From: Collinsella sp.
GTDB taxonomy: Bacteria; Actinomycetota; Coriobacteriia; Coriobacteriales; Coriobacteriaceae
Length of the DNA: 64,000 bases
Direction: 5' to 3'
Assembly (NCBI GenBank): GCA_019419545.1
Contig: DXZT01000031.1
Location: 1-64,000, forward strand
Of this stretch, positions 51,518 through 60,205 are shown in pieces (within the stretch, counting starts at the first letter, position 1; each line of letters opens with the position of its first letter). Position numbers and translations under genes: made by a program. Under the pieces are notes generated by a model. That model was not told where the DNA came from. It saw only the letters and a program-made list of their open reading frames with translations, and did not search any database.

Positions 51518-52735
51518 CTACAAAATGAGCATCGCGTCGCCAAAGCTGAAGAAGCGGTAGCGCTCTTCGATAGCAGCGGCGTAGGCATCCATGATCTGGT
51601 CGCGGGTGGCAAGCGCGCTTACGAGCATCATGAGCGTGGAGCGCGGCACGTGGAAGTTCGTGATCAGCGCGTCGACCACGTGATAGGTCGAGCCGGGCAT
51701 GAGGTAGAGCTGCGTCGTAGCGTTCTCGCGCGCCACGATGTCGCCGCGGCCGAGCGTATCGGCCCCATCCTCGCGGCCCTCAAAATAGCGCGCCGTCACG
51801 GCCGGATCGGACACCGGTGCCTCAGCGTCAAAGGCGCTCTCGAGCGAGCGTACTGCGGTGGTGCCGACGGCGATCACGCGGTGCCCCTCGGCCTTCGCCT
51901 TATGCACGGCGTCGACAACCTCCTGTGACACGTGGTAGCGCTCGGTGTGCATGACGTGCTGCGTGGGGTCGTCCTCCTCCACCAGACGGAAGGTATCAAT
52001 ACCCACCTCGAGCTCGACGGCGGCAAACTTCGCGCCCTTGGTCTCGATAGCGGCCATGAGCTCGGGGGTAAAGTGCAGACCCGCCGTAGGAGCGGCAGCC
52101 GAGTGCTCCTCCTTCATGGCGTAGACGGTCTGGTACTTCTCGGGATCGCCCTCGTAATCGGTAATGTAGGGCGGCAGCGGCACGTGACCGGCAGCATGAA
52201 TGGCCTCGTCGAGCGTGCGCGGCTCGCCGGCGGCATTGCAGCCGGCCGGCTCAAAGCGCACCAGACGGCCTCCGCGGCTATCGGAGACAAAGTCGATGAC
52301 CTCGGCCGTCAGCACCACGGGAGCCCCCTCGGGCGCATGGGCGCCACCGGCGCGATACTCAATCTGAGCACCGGGCTTCAGGCGCTTACCCGGCTTGACC
52401 AGGCACTCCCAAACGTGGCCCAGCGGGTCAACATCCTCACGGCGCTTGAGCAGCAGCGTCTCGACCACGCCACCCGAGCCGGCTTTGCGACCGATCAGGC
52501 GGGCCGGCATCACACGCGTCTTGTTGATGACGAGCACATCGCCCGGCTCGATATAGTCGATGATGTCGCGGAAGATGCGGTGCTCAACGGTACCGCCGTG
52601 CTCCAGCGGCTTCCCCGCCTGGGAGCCTTTGCGATCCACCACCAGCAGGCGGCAGGAGTCGCGCGGCTCGGCAGGAGCCTGGGCAATCAGTTCCTCAGGA
52701 AGGTTGTAGTCAAAATCATCGGTACGCATAGACAC
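51518..52735 (-). CDS. queA: S-adenosylmethionine:tRNA ribosyltransferase-isomerase
   Basis: 405 aa. It transfers and rearranges the ribosyl part of SAM onto preQ1-modified tRNA to give epoxyqueuosine. Family motifs are DFDYNLPEELIAQ at the start, VLVINKTRVMPARL, HVPLPPYI, SAAAPTAGLHFTPEL, VGIDTFR, HTERYHV, AVGTTAVRSLES and NFHVPRSTLMMLVSA. AAGGAG sits 8 bp before a GTG start at 52735, which I prefer over the ATG two codons later. It is followed in the genome by queH upstream on the same strand (64 bp apart), so queH-queA likely form an operon. Confidence 0.96.
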   Translation of the reverse strand: MSMRTDDFDYNLPEELIAQAPAEPRDSCRLLVVDRKGSQAGKPLEHGGTVEHRIFRDIIDYIEPGDVLVINKTRVMPARLIGRKAGSGGVVETLLLKRREDVDPLGHVWECLVKPGKRLKPGAQIEYRAGGAHAPEGAPVVLTAEVIDFVSDSRGGRLVRFEPAGCNAAGEPRTLDEAIHAAGHVPLPPYITDYEGDPEKYQTVYAMKEEHSAAAPTAGLHFTPELMAAIETKGAKFAAVELEVGIDTFRLVEEDDPTQHVMHTERYHVSQEVVDAVHKAKAEGHRVIAVGTTAVRSLESAFDAEAPVSDPAVTARYFEGREDGADTLGRGDIVARENATTQLYLMPGSTYHVVDALITNFHVPRSTLMMLVSALATRDQIMDAYAAAIEERYRFFSFGDAMLIL

Positions 52736-52799
52736 GTCGGATACTCCTTATATAGCTAAAGTCCGCTCTACATCCTAGCAGGCTGACGTCCCAAACGAA

Positions 52800-53375
52800 C
52801 TACTTTTTGGCGGCTTTGCGCTCGTCGCGGATGCGGGCGCGGTCCATGGCCGCCTCGACAGCAGAAAAGCGGCAGCCGCAGTAGTTCTGTCGATACATGC
52901 CCAGTTCGCGCGAACGGCGCGTAGCCTCGGGATAATACGGGCGAAAATCGCGAATCACCGGGGTGAGCCCATGGGCGGCCGCCAAACGCTCAAGCACGTC
53001 ATTGCAGGTGTCGAACAGCTGATACGGCGAGACGGCGAGCGTCGTACCCACATATTCAAACCTGCGCTCCTGGGCAACGCGGCATGCCTCGGCCAAGCGC
53101 AAGGCATAGCACGAGCGACAGCGACGGGGCCGATCGGCACCCAGCGGGGCCACGCCGGCCTCCCAGCGCTCGCGGTCCTCCCCCGCCTCGATGAGCTCGA
53201 TGTCGCCATCGGCACACCACCGGCGCAGCTCGTCCAGACGCCGCCGCCATTCATCGCGCGGTTGAATATTGGGATTGGTCCAGCAAATCGTGGGCTCAAA
53301 CCCCTCCTCGCGCAGCAGGCGAACCGGCTCAAGCGAGCATGGTGCACAGCACGCATGCAGCAACAACGACTTCAT
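52800..53375 (-). CDS. queH: Epoxyqueuosine reductase QueH
   Basis: 191 aa. It reduces epoxyqueuosine to queuosine in tRNA, the final step, and replaces QueG in many anaerobes. The cysteine pairs of the family are present: HACCAPCSL near the N-terminus, RRCRSCYALRL in the middle and NYCGCRFS near the end. These ligate the 4Fe-4S cluster and a second metal. SPYQLFDTCN is also typical. The ATG at 53375 has GGGG six bases upstream, and another ATG lies two codons earlier. It precedes queA. Confidence 0.93.
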   Translation of the reverse strand: MKSLLLHACCAPCSLEPVRLLREEGFEPTICWTNPNIQPRDEWRRRLDELRRWCADGDIELIEAGEDRERWEAGVAPLGADRPRRCRSCYALRLAEACRVAQERRFEYVGTTLAVSPYQLFDTCNDVLERLAAAHGLTPVIRDFRPYYPEATRRSRELGMYRQNYCGCRFSAVEAAMDRARIRDERKAAKK

Positions 53376-53415
53376 CGACATCCCCGTCCCAGAAAACTCA
53401 CCCCGACATCATGGC

Positions 53416-53445
53416 AGCTAAAAAAGCCCCGTCCCAAAAAGACTA
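53416..53445. repeat. Half-copy of palindromic repeat F2
   Basis: AGCTAAAAAAGCCCCGTCCC followed by AAAAAGACTA matches the right arm at about 3604-3633 at 29 of 30 positions, but the other arm is absent. Its end overlaps the stop codon of the DUF3267 gene. Confidence 0.8.
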
Positions 53446-54012
53446 CTTTGCGAAAAAGCGCACGCCAAAGGACGTATCCTCGCAGGCGACGATACGGCGG
53501 TCGCGCAGAATGGTCCGCACGTAATACCAATCACCCACACAGCCCGACAAGTGCAGACCAGCCGCCAGGTAGCACAGCAGCGGATAGTCCGAGAACGCAA
53601 ACCCCAGGGCAAATGCTGTCGTCACAACAACCGTCGGCGCCAGGCAAACCGCCATGTACCGCCGGCGCGAATACACAACGCCCTCGGCGCAGGCATAGAT
53701 CATCGCCGTCTCGCGATTCGCCCCAAAGGTCACCTGCGCGCCCGCGTGCGCCAGCAGCTTAAAAAACACCGCATGCACCAGCTCGTGCACGGCAAACGAT
53801 GCCATTGAGACCGCAGCCAAGCCGACTATCCAGCCCACGACAGCCATCCAGCCGCCCGCCTCAGCCGCGTCCAAGTCCGCAGGCCCGCCCAACAGCATAA
53901 ACACCGGCACCAGGCACACGGCAAACACCGCGATCACGGCCATCCCCCACACGAAGCAAGCGTGTAGAAAATCCTCGTCCTCAAACGCATGTATGTTGGA
54001 AATCTCATTCAT
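53443..54012 (-). CDS. DUF3267-type membrane zincin
   Basis: 189 aa with four hydrophobic helices. VHELVHAVFFK (HExxH-type zinc motif, about residue 76-80) followed by the later GDWYYVRTIL segment is the DUF3267 pattern, a putative membrane metalloprotease. The target is unknown. No clear Shine-Dalgarno sequence precedes the ATG. The stop codon sits in a half-copy of the F2 repeat. Confidence 0.82.
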   Translation of the reverse strand: MNEISNIHAFEDEDFLHACFVWGMAVIAVFAVCLVPVFMLLGGPADLDAAEAGGWMAVVGWIVGLAAVSMASFAVHELVHAVFFKLLAHAGAQVTFGANRETAMIYACAEGVVYSRRRYMAVCLAPTVVVTTAFALGFAFSDYPLLCYLAAGLHLSGCVGDWYYVRTILRDRRIVACEDTSFGVRFFAK

Positions 54013-54145
54013 AGCATCTTAGGATAGCGCCCCTGCCACGCACCCGCCCGCATGTGCGATAATGTCGAACGATATGCACGAATTGACCACCGCGCCGCCG
54101 AACCCCGTGCCCGGCCGCGCTCTTACCTATATGCGAAGGAGTCCC

Positions 54146-56296
54146 ATGGCATCCAAATACTCCATGAACGACCGTCCCAGCTGGCCGCGCCGCGCCATCG
54201 TTACCGCCGGCGAGCCCTACGGCAACAAGGGTCTGCACTTTGGCCACGTCGGCGGCGTCTTTGTCCCGGCCGACTTCTTCGCCCGCTTCCTGCGCGACCG
54301 CCTGGGCCGCGAAAACGTCATCTTCACCTCGGGCACCGACTGCTACGGTTCGCCCATCATGGAGAGCTACCGCAAGCTCAAGGAGAACGAGGGCTACGAC
54401 AAGTCCATCGGCGAGTATGTCGAGTCCAATCACTCCCGCCAGGCCGCGACCCTCAACAACTACAACATCAGCTGCGACATCTACGGCGGCTCGGGCCTTG
54501 AGCCGGCGGCCCAGATCCACAACGAGGTGACTGCCGAGATTATCGAGCGCCTGCACGAGCAGGGCACCATCTCCAAGCGCTCCACGCTGCAGTTCTACGA
54601 TGCCAAGGCCGGCACGTTCCTCAACGGCCGCCAGGTCATCGGCCGCTGCCCCATCCAGGGCTGCAAGTCCGAGAAGGCTTATGCCGACGAGTGCGATCTG
54701 GGCCACCAGTTTGAGCCCGAGGAGCTCATCGCGCCCAAGAGCCAGCTCACCGGCGAGGTGCCCGAGCTGCGCCCGGTCGACAATCTCTACTTTGACCTGC
54801 CGGCCTACCTCGACTTTATGAAGACCTACACCGCCAAGCTCGCCCAGAACCCGCAGGTTCGTTCCGTGGTCTCCAAGACCATGGAGGAGTGGCTGCTGCC
54901 GGCTCAGCTCTACATCCAGAACAAGTTCCGCGAGGCCTTCGATGCCGTCGAGGACCAGCTCCCCGAGCACACCGTGCTGGAGCCCGAGGGCAACAAGAGC
55001 AGCTTTACCGTCACCTTCCCCAGCTGGAAGGAGCGCGACGACGCCCACGCGGTGCTCGCCAACGGTGGCGTGCGCTTCCGCAGCGGCAAGGCACTCGTGC
55101 CCTTCCGAATCACCGGCAACATCGACTGGGGCGTTCCGGTGCCCGAGGTCGATGGCGTCTCCGACGTCACCTGCTGGTGCTGGCCCGAGAGCCTGTGGGC
55201 GCCCATCAGCTATACGCGTACCGTGCTCGCGCGCGATGCCAAGGCCGCCGGCGTGACCGAGGGCGTCGCCGCCCAGGATGCCGTCCTCATGGGCGAGCCC
55301 GCCGCCGACTCCACGCAGGTGCCCGCACCCACCTACCAGCACAGCTCGCTCGACTGGCGCGACTGGTGGTGCTCTGACGACGCTCAGATTTACCAGTTCA
55401 TCGGTCAGGACAACATCTATTTCTACTGCATCGCGCAGACCGCCATGTGGGAGGCCCTGGGCTGGGACCTCACGCAGAGCACCGTCAGCGCCTGCTACCA
55501 CCTGCTCTACATGGGCAAAAAGGCCAGCTCGTCCTCGCAGACGCCTCCCCCGCCGGCAGACGACCTGCTCAACCACTACACCTGCGAGCAGATGCGCGCG
55601 CACTGGCTGTCGCTCGGCCTATCCGAAAAGCCGGTGAGCTTTAGCCCCAAGGCATACGACACGCGTGTGACCGGCAAGGACAAGGACGGCAACGAGGTAC
55701 GCGCCTGCGACGACAAGCGCGTTATCGACCCGGCCCTTAAGGAGAGCGCGCTGCTGACCGGCGTGTTCAACCGTCTGGCCCGCAGCTGCTTCTACGGCGT
55801 CGCCGTCAAGGAAGGCGACGAGAGCCCCTACCGCAACGGCTGCATCCCCGCCGGTGCCGCTTCTGACACCGTGGTCGAAGCCGCCCAGCAGGCAGCCCTC
55901 GCCTTTGAGCAGGCCATGTACAAGTTCGAGACGCACCGCGCGCTTGCCGTGTGCGACGACTACCTGCGCGCCGCCAACAAGCGCTGGAGCGACGCTTCCA
56001 AGGCCGCCAACAAGCTCGAGGGTAACGAGGCAAACGCCGCGATGACGCAGGCCCTTGTCGACGCCTTTACCGAGCTGCGCGTGGCGACCGTCCTGATGCA
56101 CGGTATTGTGCCGGCCGGCTGCGAGCTCATCTGCGAGTACTTCGACGTCGACCCGGTCGCTTTCTTTAGCTGGGATAACATCTTTGCCTCCACGGACGAG
56201 TTCGTGGAGATCCTGGGCGAGAAGCCCGGCGAGCACCGCGTGAAGCCGCTGCCCCCGCGCTTCGACTTCTTTAACAAGCACGAGAGCCAGTACTAA
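54146..56296 (+). CDS. Methionyl-tRNA synthetase-like class I ligase, divergent KMSKS loop
   Basis: 716 aa. The order follows MetRS: AIVTAGEPYGNKGLHFGHVGG (HIGH as HFGH), TSGTDCYGSPIME, the zinc knuckle CPIQGCKSEKAYADECDLGH, PKSQLTGEVPELRP, RITGNIDWGVPVPE, FIGQDNIYFYCIAQ, and a helical anticodon-binding domain. The KMSKS loop is replaced by GKKASSSSQTP, so ATP-dependent activation may be altered. It may be the cell's MetRS of a divergent clade, or a paralogue. I cannot tell whether a canonical metG exists elsewhere. There is no C-terminal EMAP/Trbp111 domain. GAAGGAG precedes the ATG. Confidence 0.8.
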   Translation: MASKYSMNDRPSWPRRAIVTAGEPYGNKGLHFGHVGGVFVPADFFARFLRDRLGRENVIFTSGTDCYGSPIMESYRKLKENEGYDKSIGEYVESNHSRQAATLNNYNISCDIYGGSGLEPAAQIHNEVTAEIIERLHEQGTISKRSTLQFYDAKAGTFLNGRQVIGRCPIQGCKSEKAYADECDLGHQFEPEELIAPKSQLTGEVPELRPVDNLYFDLPAYLDFMKTYTAKLAQNPQVRSVVSKTMEEWLLPAQLYIQNKFREAFDAVEDQLPEHTVLEPEGNKSSFTVTFPSWKERDDAHAVLANGGVRFRSGKALVPFRITGNIDWGVPVPEVDGVSDVTCWCWPESLWAPISYTRTVLARDAKAAGVTEGVAAQDAVLMGEPAADSTQVPAPTYQHSSLDWRDWWCSDDAQIYQFIGQDNIYFYCIAQTAMWEALGWDLTQSTVSACYHLLYMGKKASSSSQTPPPPADDLLNHYTCEQMRAHWLSLGLSEKPVSFSPKAYDTRVTGKDKDGNEVRACDDKRVIDPALKESALLTGVFNRLARSCFYGVAVKEGDESPYRNGCIPAGAASDTVVEAAQQAALAFEQAMYKFETHRALAVCDDYLRAANKRWSDASKAANKLEGNEANAAMTQALVDAFTELRVATVLMHGIVPAGCELICEYFDVDPVAFFSWDNIFASTDEFVEILGEKPGEHRVKPLPPRFDFFNKHESQY

Positions 56297-56332
56297 ACAC
56301 TCGACATGTAATGGAATGGGAAGGAAAGACGG

Positions 56333-57436
56333 ATGTCCAAGCCGCGTCGTCGTAAGCAGAAAAAGCAGGTCAAGGCCGAGCTCAAGCTCAGGCAGTTTGC
56401 CGCCACCGAGCTTTCCGACCAGCTTGCCGCCCTTCCCTGCGCCGCCGACCTGCCGCGCTTTATGGTCGACACGGGCGCCGGCGCCTATGCGCCCGCCGAT
56501 GCCGAGCTTATGATCGAGGGCTTCGGCGCCGCGGCCACACGCCCGGTCACGCTGCGCGCCAACACGCTCAAGGCAACCGCCGAGGACATCGCCGCGGCGC
56601 TCGATGCCGCCGGCATCGCCCACAACCCCGTCGCCTGGTACCCAGACGCCTTCATCCTGCCCGACGCCCAGGTTTCCGACCTGTGGGACCTCGACATCTA
56701 CCGCGACGGCAAGATCTACTTGCAAAGTCTGTCGTCCATGATGCCGCCGTTGGTCTTGGGCGCCCAGGCCGGCGAGGACATCCTGGACATGTGCGCGGCC
56801 CCCGGCGGCAAGACGACGCAGATCGCCGCCCTCACCCAGGGCCAGGCACACCTCACCGCCTGCGAGATGAGCATTCCCCGCGCCGAGAAGCTCGAAGCCA
56901 ACCTCCACCGCCAAGGCGCAAAAAACGTGCCCGTCATGCGCATCGACGCACGCGAGCTCGACGAGTTCTTCCGCTTTGACCGTATCCTGCTCGACGCTCC
57001 CTGCACCGGCACGGGCACAGTCGTCAGCGGCAACGAGAAGAGCCTGCGCGGCCTCACCGAGCAGTTGCTGAGCAGGTGCGCCCGCTCGCAGCGAGCACTT
57101 CTGGACCGCGCCATGGGAGCCCTCAAACCGGGCGGCACGCTCGTCTATTCGACTTGTTCGATCTTGCCGCAGGAAAACGAGGACGCCCTGCAAGAGGCCC
57201 TCGACAAGCACATGGACTGCGAGCTTATCCCCCTCGACGGCACGCCGAGCGAAAGTGAAACGCGCCGTGCTCAGGAAGTTGGCGAAGAGCCACGCATCGA
57301 GTGCAACGCCCTCACCGAGGCCATCGCCGCCAGCCACGTCTCGTCCGTCGCCAACGGCATGCCCGGCACGCTGACCATTCCGCCTAGCCGCGACTTTGAG
57401 GGCTTCTACATTGCCCTGATCCGAAAACGCAGCTAG
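56333..57436 (+). CDS. NSUN/RsmF-type m5C RNA methyltransferase
   Basis: 367 aa. SAM-binding motif DMCAAPGGKTTQIAAL, motif IV LLDAPCTGTGTV with the first conserved Cys, and motif VI VYSTCSILPQENED with the catalytic Cys are complete. The Lys/Arg-rich start (SKPRRRKQKKQ) suits RNA binding. Members methylate cytosine C5 in rRNA or tRNA (RsmB/RsmF). It lies 36 bp downstream of the MetRS-like gene, so the two are probably cotranscribed. Confidence 0.9.
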   Translation: MSKPRRRKQKKQVKAELKLRQFAATELSDQLAALPCAADLPRFMVDTGAGAYAPADAELMIEGFGAAATRPVTLRANTLKATAEDIAAALDAAGIAHNPVAWYPDAFILPDAQVSDLWDLDIYRDGKIYLQSLSSMMPPLVLGAQAGEDILDMCAAPGGKTTQIAALTQGQAHLTACEMSIPRAEKLEANLHRQGAKNVPVMRIDARELDEFFRFDRILLDAPCTGTGTVVSGNEKSLRGLTEQLLSRCARSQRALLDRAMGALKPGGTLVYSTCSILPQENEDALQEALDKHMDCELIPLDGTPSESETRRAQEVGEEPRIECNALTEAIAASHVSSVANGMPGTLTIPPSRDFEGFYIALIRKRS

Positions 57437-57460
57437 CGCACGGATCCAAAACTCAACAAG

Positions 57461-57631
57461 CTATCTCTGTGCGCGTTTGCCCTGCTGGTCGCGATGCTGT
57501 TTAAGCATCGCGCGCTCCTTGCGTTCGGCCCTTTTGCCTTTAATGGCCGTAACCACAAAATAGATGACCGCGGCGGCAACGATTGCGCCCACACACAGGC
57601 CAATCGAGCCCAACATTGCTGTCAATTCCAT
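57461..57631 (-). CDS. Small single-span membrane protein
   Basis: 56 aa, short and easily missed. MELTAMLGSIGLCVGAIVAAAVIY begins a hydrophobic helix (about residue 4-30). It is followed by a strongly basic tail (KGKRAERKERAMLKQHRDQQGKRAQR). GAGAGGTGA lies about 7 bp before the ATG, good evidence for translation. An inner-membrane protein with the basic tail in the cytoplasm is expected. Function is unknown. It is convergent with the m5C methyltransferase gene, ending 24 bp from its stop. Confidence 0.7.
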   Translation of the reverse strand: MELTAMLGSIGLCVGAIVAAAVIYFVVTAIKGKRAERKERAMLKQHRDQQGKRAQR

Positions 57632-57821
57632 ACCGCGTCACCTCTCTTTTAAACGGGACTTTCAAGATAGCACCTCGATCCCCGCCACCACAGCTCCTTC
57701 ACGTTCGCCGCCCTTCGGTCTAACGGGGGACGCGGCGGGGAAAAATCAACTCGTCAAACGATTTAGCAAGCACAACGCTGCCGGCACCCTGCCGGCCGTC
57801 ATCACATAGAATCGAGCCTCC

Positions 57822-58913
57822 ATGGATACCCTCAACGATCTAAACGAGCGCGTCGACGCCTTCGTCGGCACCAGCTCCTTCGACACGCCTGCCGCGGCAA
57901 ACGACCAAGCTCCCATCGATGTGCCCGCCGAAGTTCACGAAGACATCGTCGCCTCGGTCGATTTCTCCGAGGTCGAGCTCGCAGACGAGTTCACCGAGCC
58001 CCAGGTAGCCGTCACGCCCAACGGCCTGCTCCCTATGGAGCCCCTGCCCATCGACGGACGTCTGCGCAAGGCTGCCCTTCGCATGCCCGACGAGATCGAG
58101 GAGGCCAGCGGCTTCACGCTCTTCGGCCGCCGCATCAAGTCGCTCATTTACACCACCGATGTCGCGGTCATCCGCAACTCCAACGCCGATGCCGTCTTTG
58201 CCGTTTACCCCTTCACGCCGCAGCCGGCCATTACGCAGGCACTGTTGACCGTCGCCGAGTGCCCGGTCTTTGTAGGCGTGGGCGGCGGAACTACGACCGG
58301 TAAGCGCTCCGTGCAGATGGCAGCCGTCTCCGAGATGCAGGGCGCGGCGGGCTGCGTGGTCAACTCCCCCGCTACTGCCGAGATGGTCGAGCACATCACC
58401 AACATCGCCGACATCCCCGTCATCGCTACGGTCGTTCGCTGCGACGACGATGCCCACGCCAAGGTGCGCGCTGGAGCCAAGATTCTCAACATCGCCGCCG
58501 GCAAGAACACGCCCCAGGTCCTACGCGAGCTGCGCAAGCACTATCCCAACCTGCCGCTCATCGCGCCGGGCGGCAAGACGCCAGAGAGCATCCGTGAAAC
58601 CATCGCCGCCGGCGCCAACGCCATCATCTGGACGCCGCCTTCGGCCCAGCAGCTACAGACCGACATGATGCAGCGTTATCGCAAGATGAAGGAAGACGCC
58701 ACACCTGTCATCTCGCACGACGATGTGCCCATTATCGACCAGGTCTCCGCCGCCGAGGTCAGCCAGGTCGAGAACATGAATCCCGACGTGCCGATTCCCG
58801 ACGAAGTCATCGAGCGCGTCGCTTCGATCCACGAGCGCGTCGAGGAGCATCGCGCCAACCGCGGCCTCAAGCCGTCACTGCACGGCTTCTTCTTCCGCGG
58901 AAAGAAACGCTAA
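57822..58913 (+). CDS. Conserved TIM-barrel family protein of unknown function
   Basis: 363 aa. After an acidic 90-residue N-terminal extension, residues about 95-300 match a conserved barrel family often labelled 'hydrolase': FGRRIKSLIYTTDVAVIRNSNADAVFAVYPFTPQPAI, CPVFVGVGGGTTTGKRSVQMA, EMQGAAGCVVNSPA, DIPVIATVV, AGAKILNIAAGKNTP and LIAPGGKTPESI. The beta-alpha repeats and the glycine-rich phosphate-type loops suggest binding of a phosphorylated ligand. No reaction is known. A terminator follows. Confidence 0.75.
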   Translation: MDTLNDLNERVDAFVGTSSFDTPAAANDQAPIDVPAEVHEDIVASVDFSEVELADEFTEPQVAVTPNGLLPMEPLPIDGRLRKAALRMPDEIEEASGFTLFGRRIKSLIYTTDVAVIRNSNADAVFAVYPFTPQPAITQALLTVAECPVFVGVGGGTTTGKRSVQMAAVSEMQGAAGCVVNSPATAEMVEHITNIADIPVIATVVRCDDDAHAKVRAGAKILNIAAGKNTPQVLRELRKHYPNLPLIAPGGKTPESIRETIAAGANAIIWTPPSAQQLQTDMMQRYRKMKEDATPVISHDDVPIIDQVSAAEVSQVENMNPDVPIPDEVIERVASIHERVEEHRANRGLKPSLHGFFFRGKKR

Positions 58914-58925
58914 CCCCAACAGCAA

Positions 58926-58963
58926 GGCCCGCCCCACAAACGTGAGGCGGGCCGTTTTCGTTT
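58926..58963 (+). terminator. Intrinsic terminator after the TIM-barrel gene
   Basis: GGCCCGCC (58926-58933) pairs with GGCGGGCC (58946-58953), followed by GTTTTCGTTT. Confidence 0.88.
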
Positions 58964-58994
58964 GAGCAATCATGCAGCGATGTGATGGGGCAAA

Positions 58995-59885
58995 CTAATC
59001 CACGCGCTTGTCGCCCATAAAGAAGAGCGCCACCGTACCAGGTCCGGTATGCGAGCCAATCAGAGTACCGATGTTATTGATCTCAATCTTGCCTTTAAGC
59101 TGCGGAATCTGTTCCTCGATCAGCGCCGCAACTGCCTCGGCATCCTCACGGCACGCCGAGTGCGACATGACGCACTTACCCGAATAATCCGCACCGTCCT
59201 GCACGTGTGCCATCATGGTCTTGGCCATCTCGGAAATCGCGCGCTTCTTAGTGCGAATCTTCTCACGTGGCGACAGCTTGCCGTCGCAATCGACCGTCAT
59301 AAGCGGGCAAATCTTAAGCGCCGTGCCGATGATCGCACTCGCAGCCGAAATGCGACCGCCGCGCAGGTAGCTCGACAGATCGGTCGAGAAGAACCAGTGG
59401 TGCAGGTTGAGCTTGTGCTCCTCGATCCAGGCAGCCGTCTCGTCGAGTGAAGCCCCGCTATCGCGCACGTCGGCGGCACATTCCGCCAGCAGGCCAAAGC
59501 CCGAAGACGCCGCCAGCGAATCGATGACGCGCACTTTGCCGCCCTGGGGATAGCGATCCGCGAGCATCTGCGCCGCAACGCAAGCCGAGCCATACGTACC
59601 CGAAATACCCGACGACAACGTCAGGTGCAGCACGTCTTTACCCTCGGCAACAAGCGGCTCCCAAAACTCCTCGTACTCACCCACGCTCACCTGAGACGTC
59701 TTGGGCATGGCGCCCGCGGATATCTGGGCAAAAAACTCGTCCGGCGTAATCGACTGATACAGATCGTCCGTATAGACAACATCGTCGATCTCGTAATGAA
59801 AACACACGACAGGGATATTGCGCGACGCAAAGAACTCACGGGTTCGGTCGGCGGCAGATTCACAGGTCAGGACAAAATCACTCAT
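58995..59885 (-). CDS. DegV family fatty-acid-binding protein (3 of 3)
   Basis: 296 aa. SDFVLTCESAADRT is a variant of the usual DegV start (C-E-S for D-S/T). KTSQVSVGEYEEFWE, LHLTLSSGISGTYGSACVAAQ (ligand loop) and GSHTGPGTVALFFMG complete the fold. AAGGAG lies 6 bp before the ATG at 59885, and an in-frame upstream stretch is not protein-like. The altered N-terminal loop may change ligand choice relative to the other two paralogues. Confidence 0.88.
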   Translation of the reverse strand: MSDFVLTCESAADRTREFFASRNIPVVCFHYEIDDVVYTDDLYQSITPDEFFAQISAGAMPKTSQVSVGEYEEFWEPLVAEGKDVLHLTLSSGISGTYGSACVAAQMLADRYPQGGKVRVIDSLAASSGFGLLAECAADVRDSGASLDETAAWIEEHKLNLHHWFFSTDLSSYLRGGRISAASAIIGTALKICPLMTVDCDGKLSPREKIRTKKRAISEMAKTMMAHVQDGADYSGKCVMSHSACREDAEAVAALIEEQIPQLKGKIEINNIGTLIGSHTGPGTVALFFMGDKRVD

Positions 59886-60205
59886 ATGAGGCTCCTTACT
59901 CATTGCTGCGCAAATTATCGCACAGCAAGCGTGAATACGGTACAAATGTCCACTATTTACCAATGCGAACCGTTTGTATTGAATATCTTTATCATGAACA
60001 TCCTCATCCCCGCCATGGGCCAACGTGGGCAAAATCACCCGCTTCGTCTCCACTCAACCGCCATATCTACCTCAACTAAATCGATTTATCAAACCGTTCA
60101 GCCGACAATTCAGCCGCCGGCGCAAAATCGAAACAAAGCCGGCGCATACTGGTAAACACTTGACGCTGTTTTATCAGTTTTACCAGCTCCATCGGAAGGT
60201 GTTTC
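59886..60205. other. AT-richer divergent promoter region
   Basis: No gene. It contains TTGACG at 60159-60164 and a pair of GCCGGCGC motifs (60116-60147) that can pair with each other. It presumably carries promoters for the DegV and fbp genes. Confidence 0.45.

Noticed and set aside
51518..52735. preQ1 riboswitch controlling the queuosine genes
   Set aside because: I looked upstream of queH, queA and tgt and found no preQ1-I, -II or -III pattern. The composite elements do not resemble these classes.
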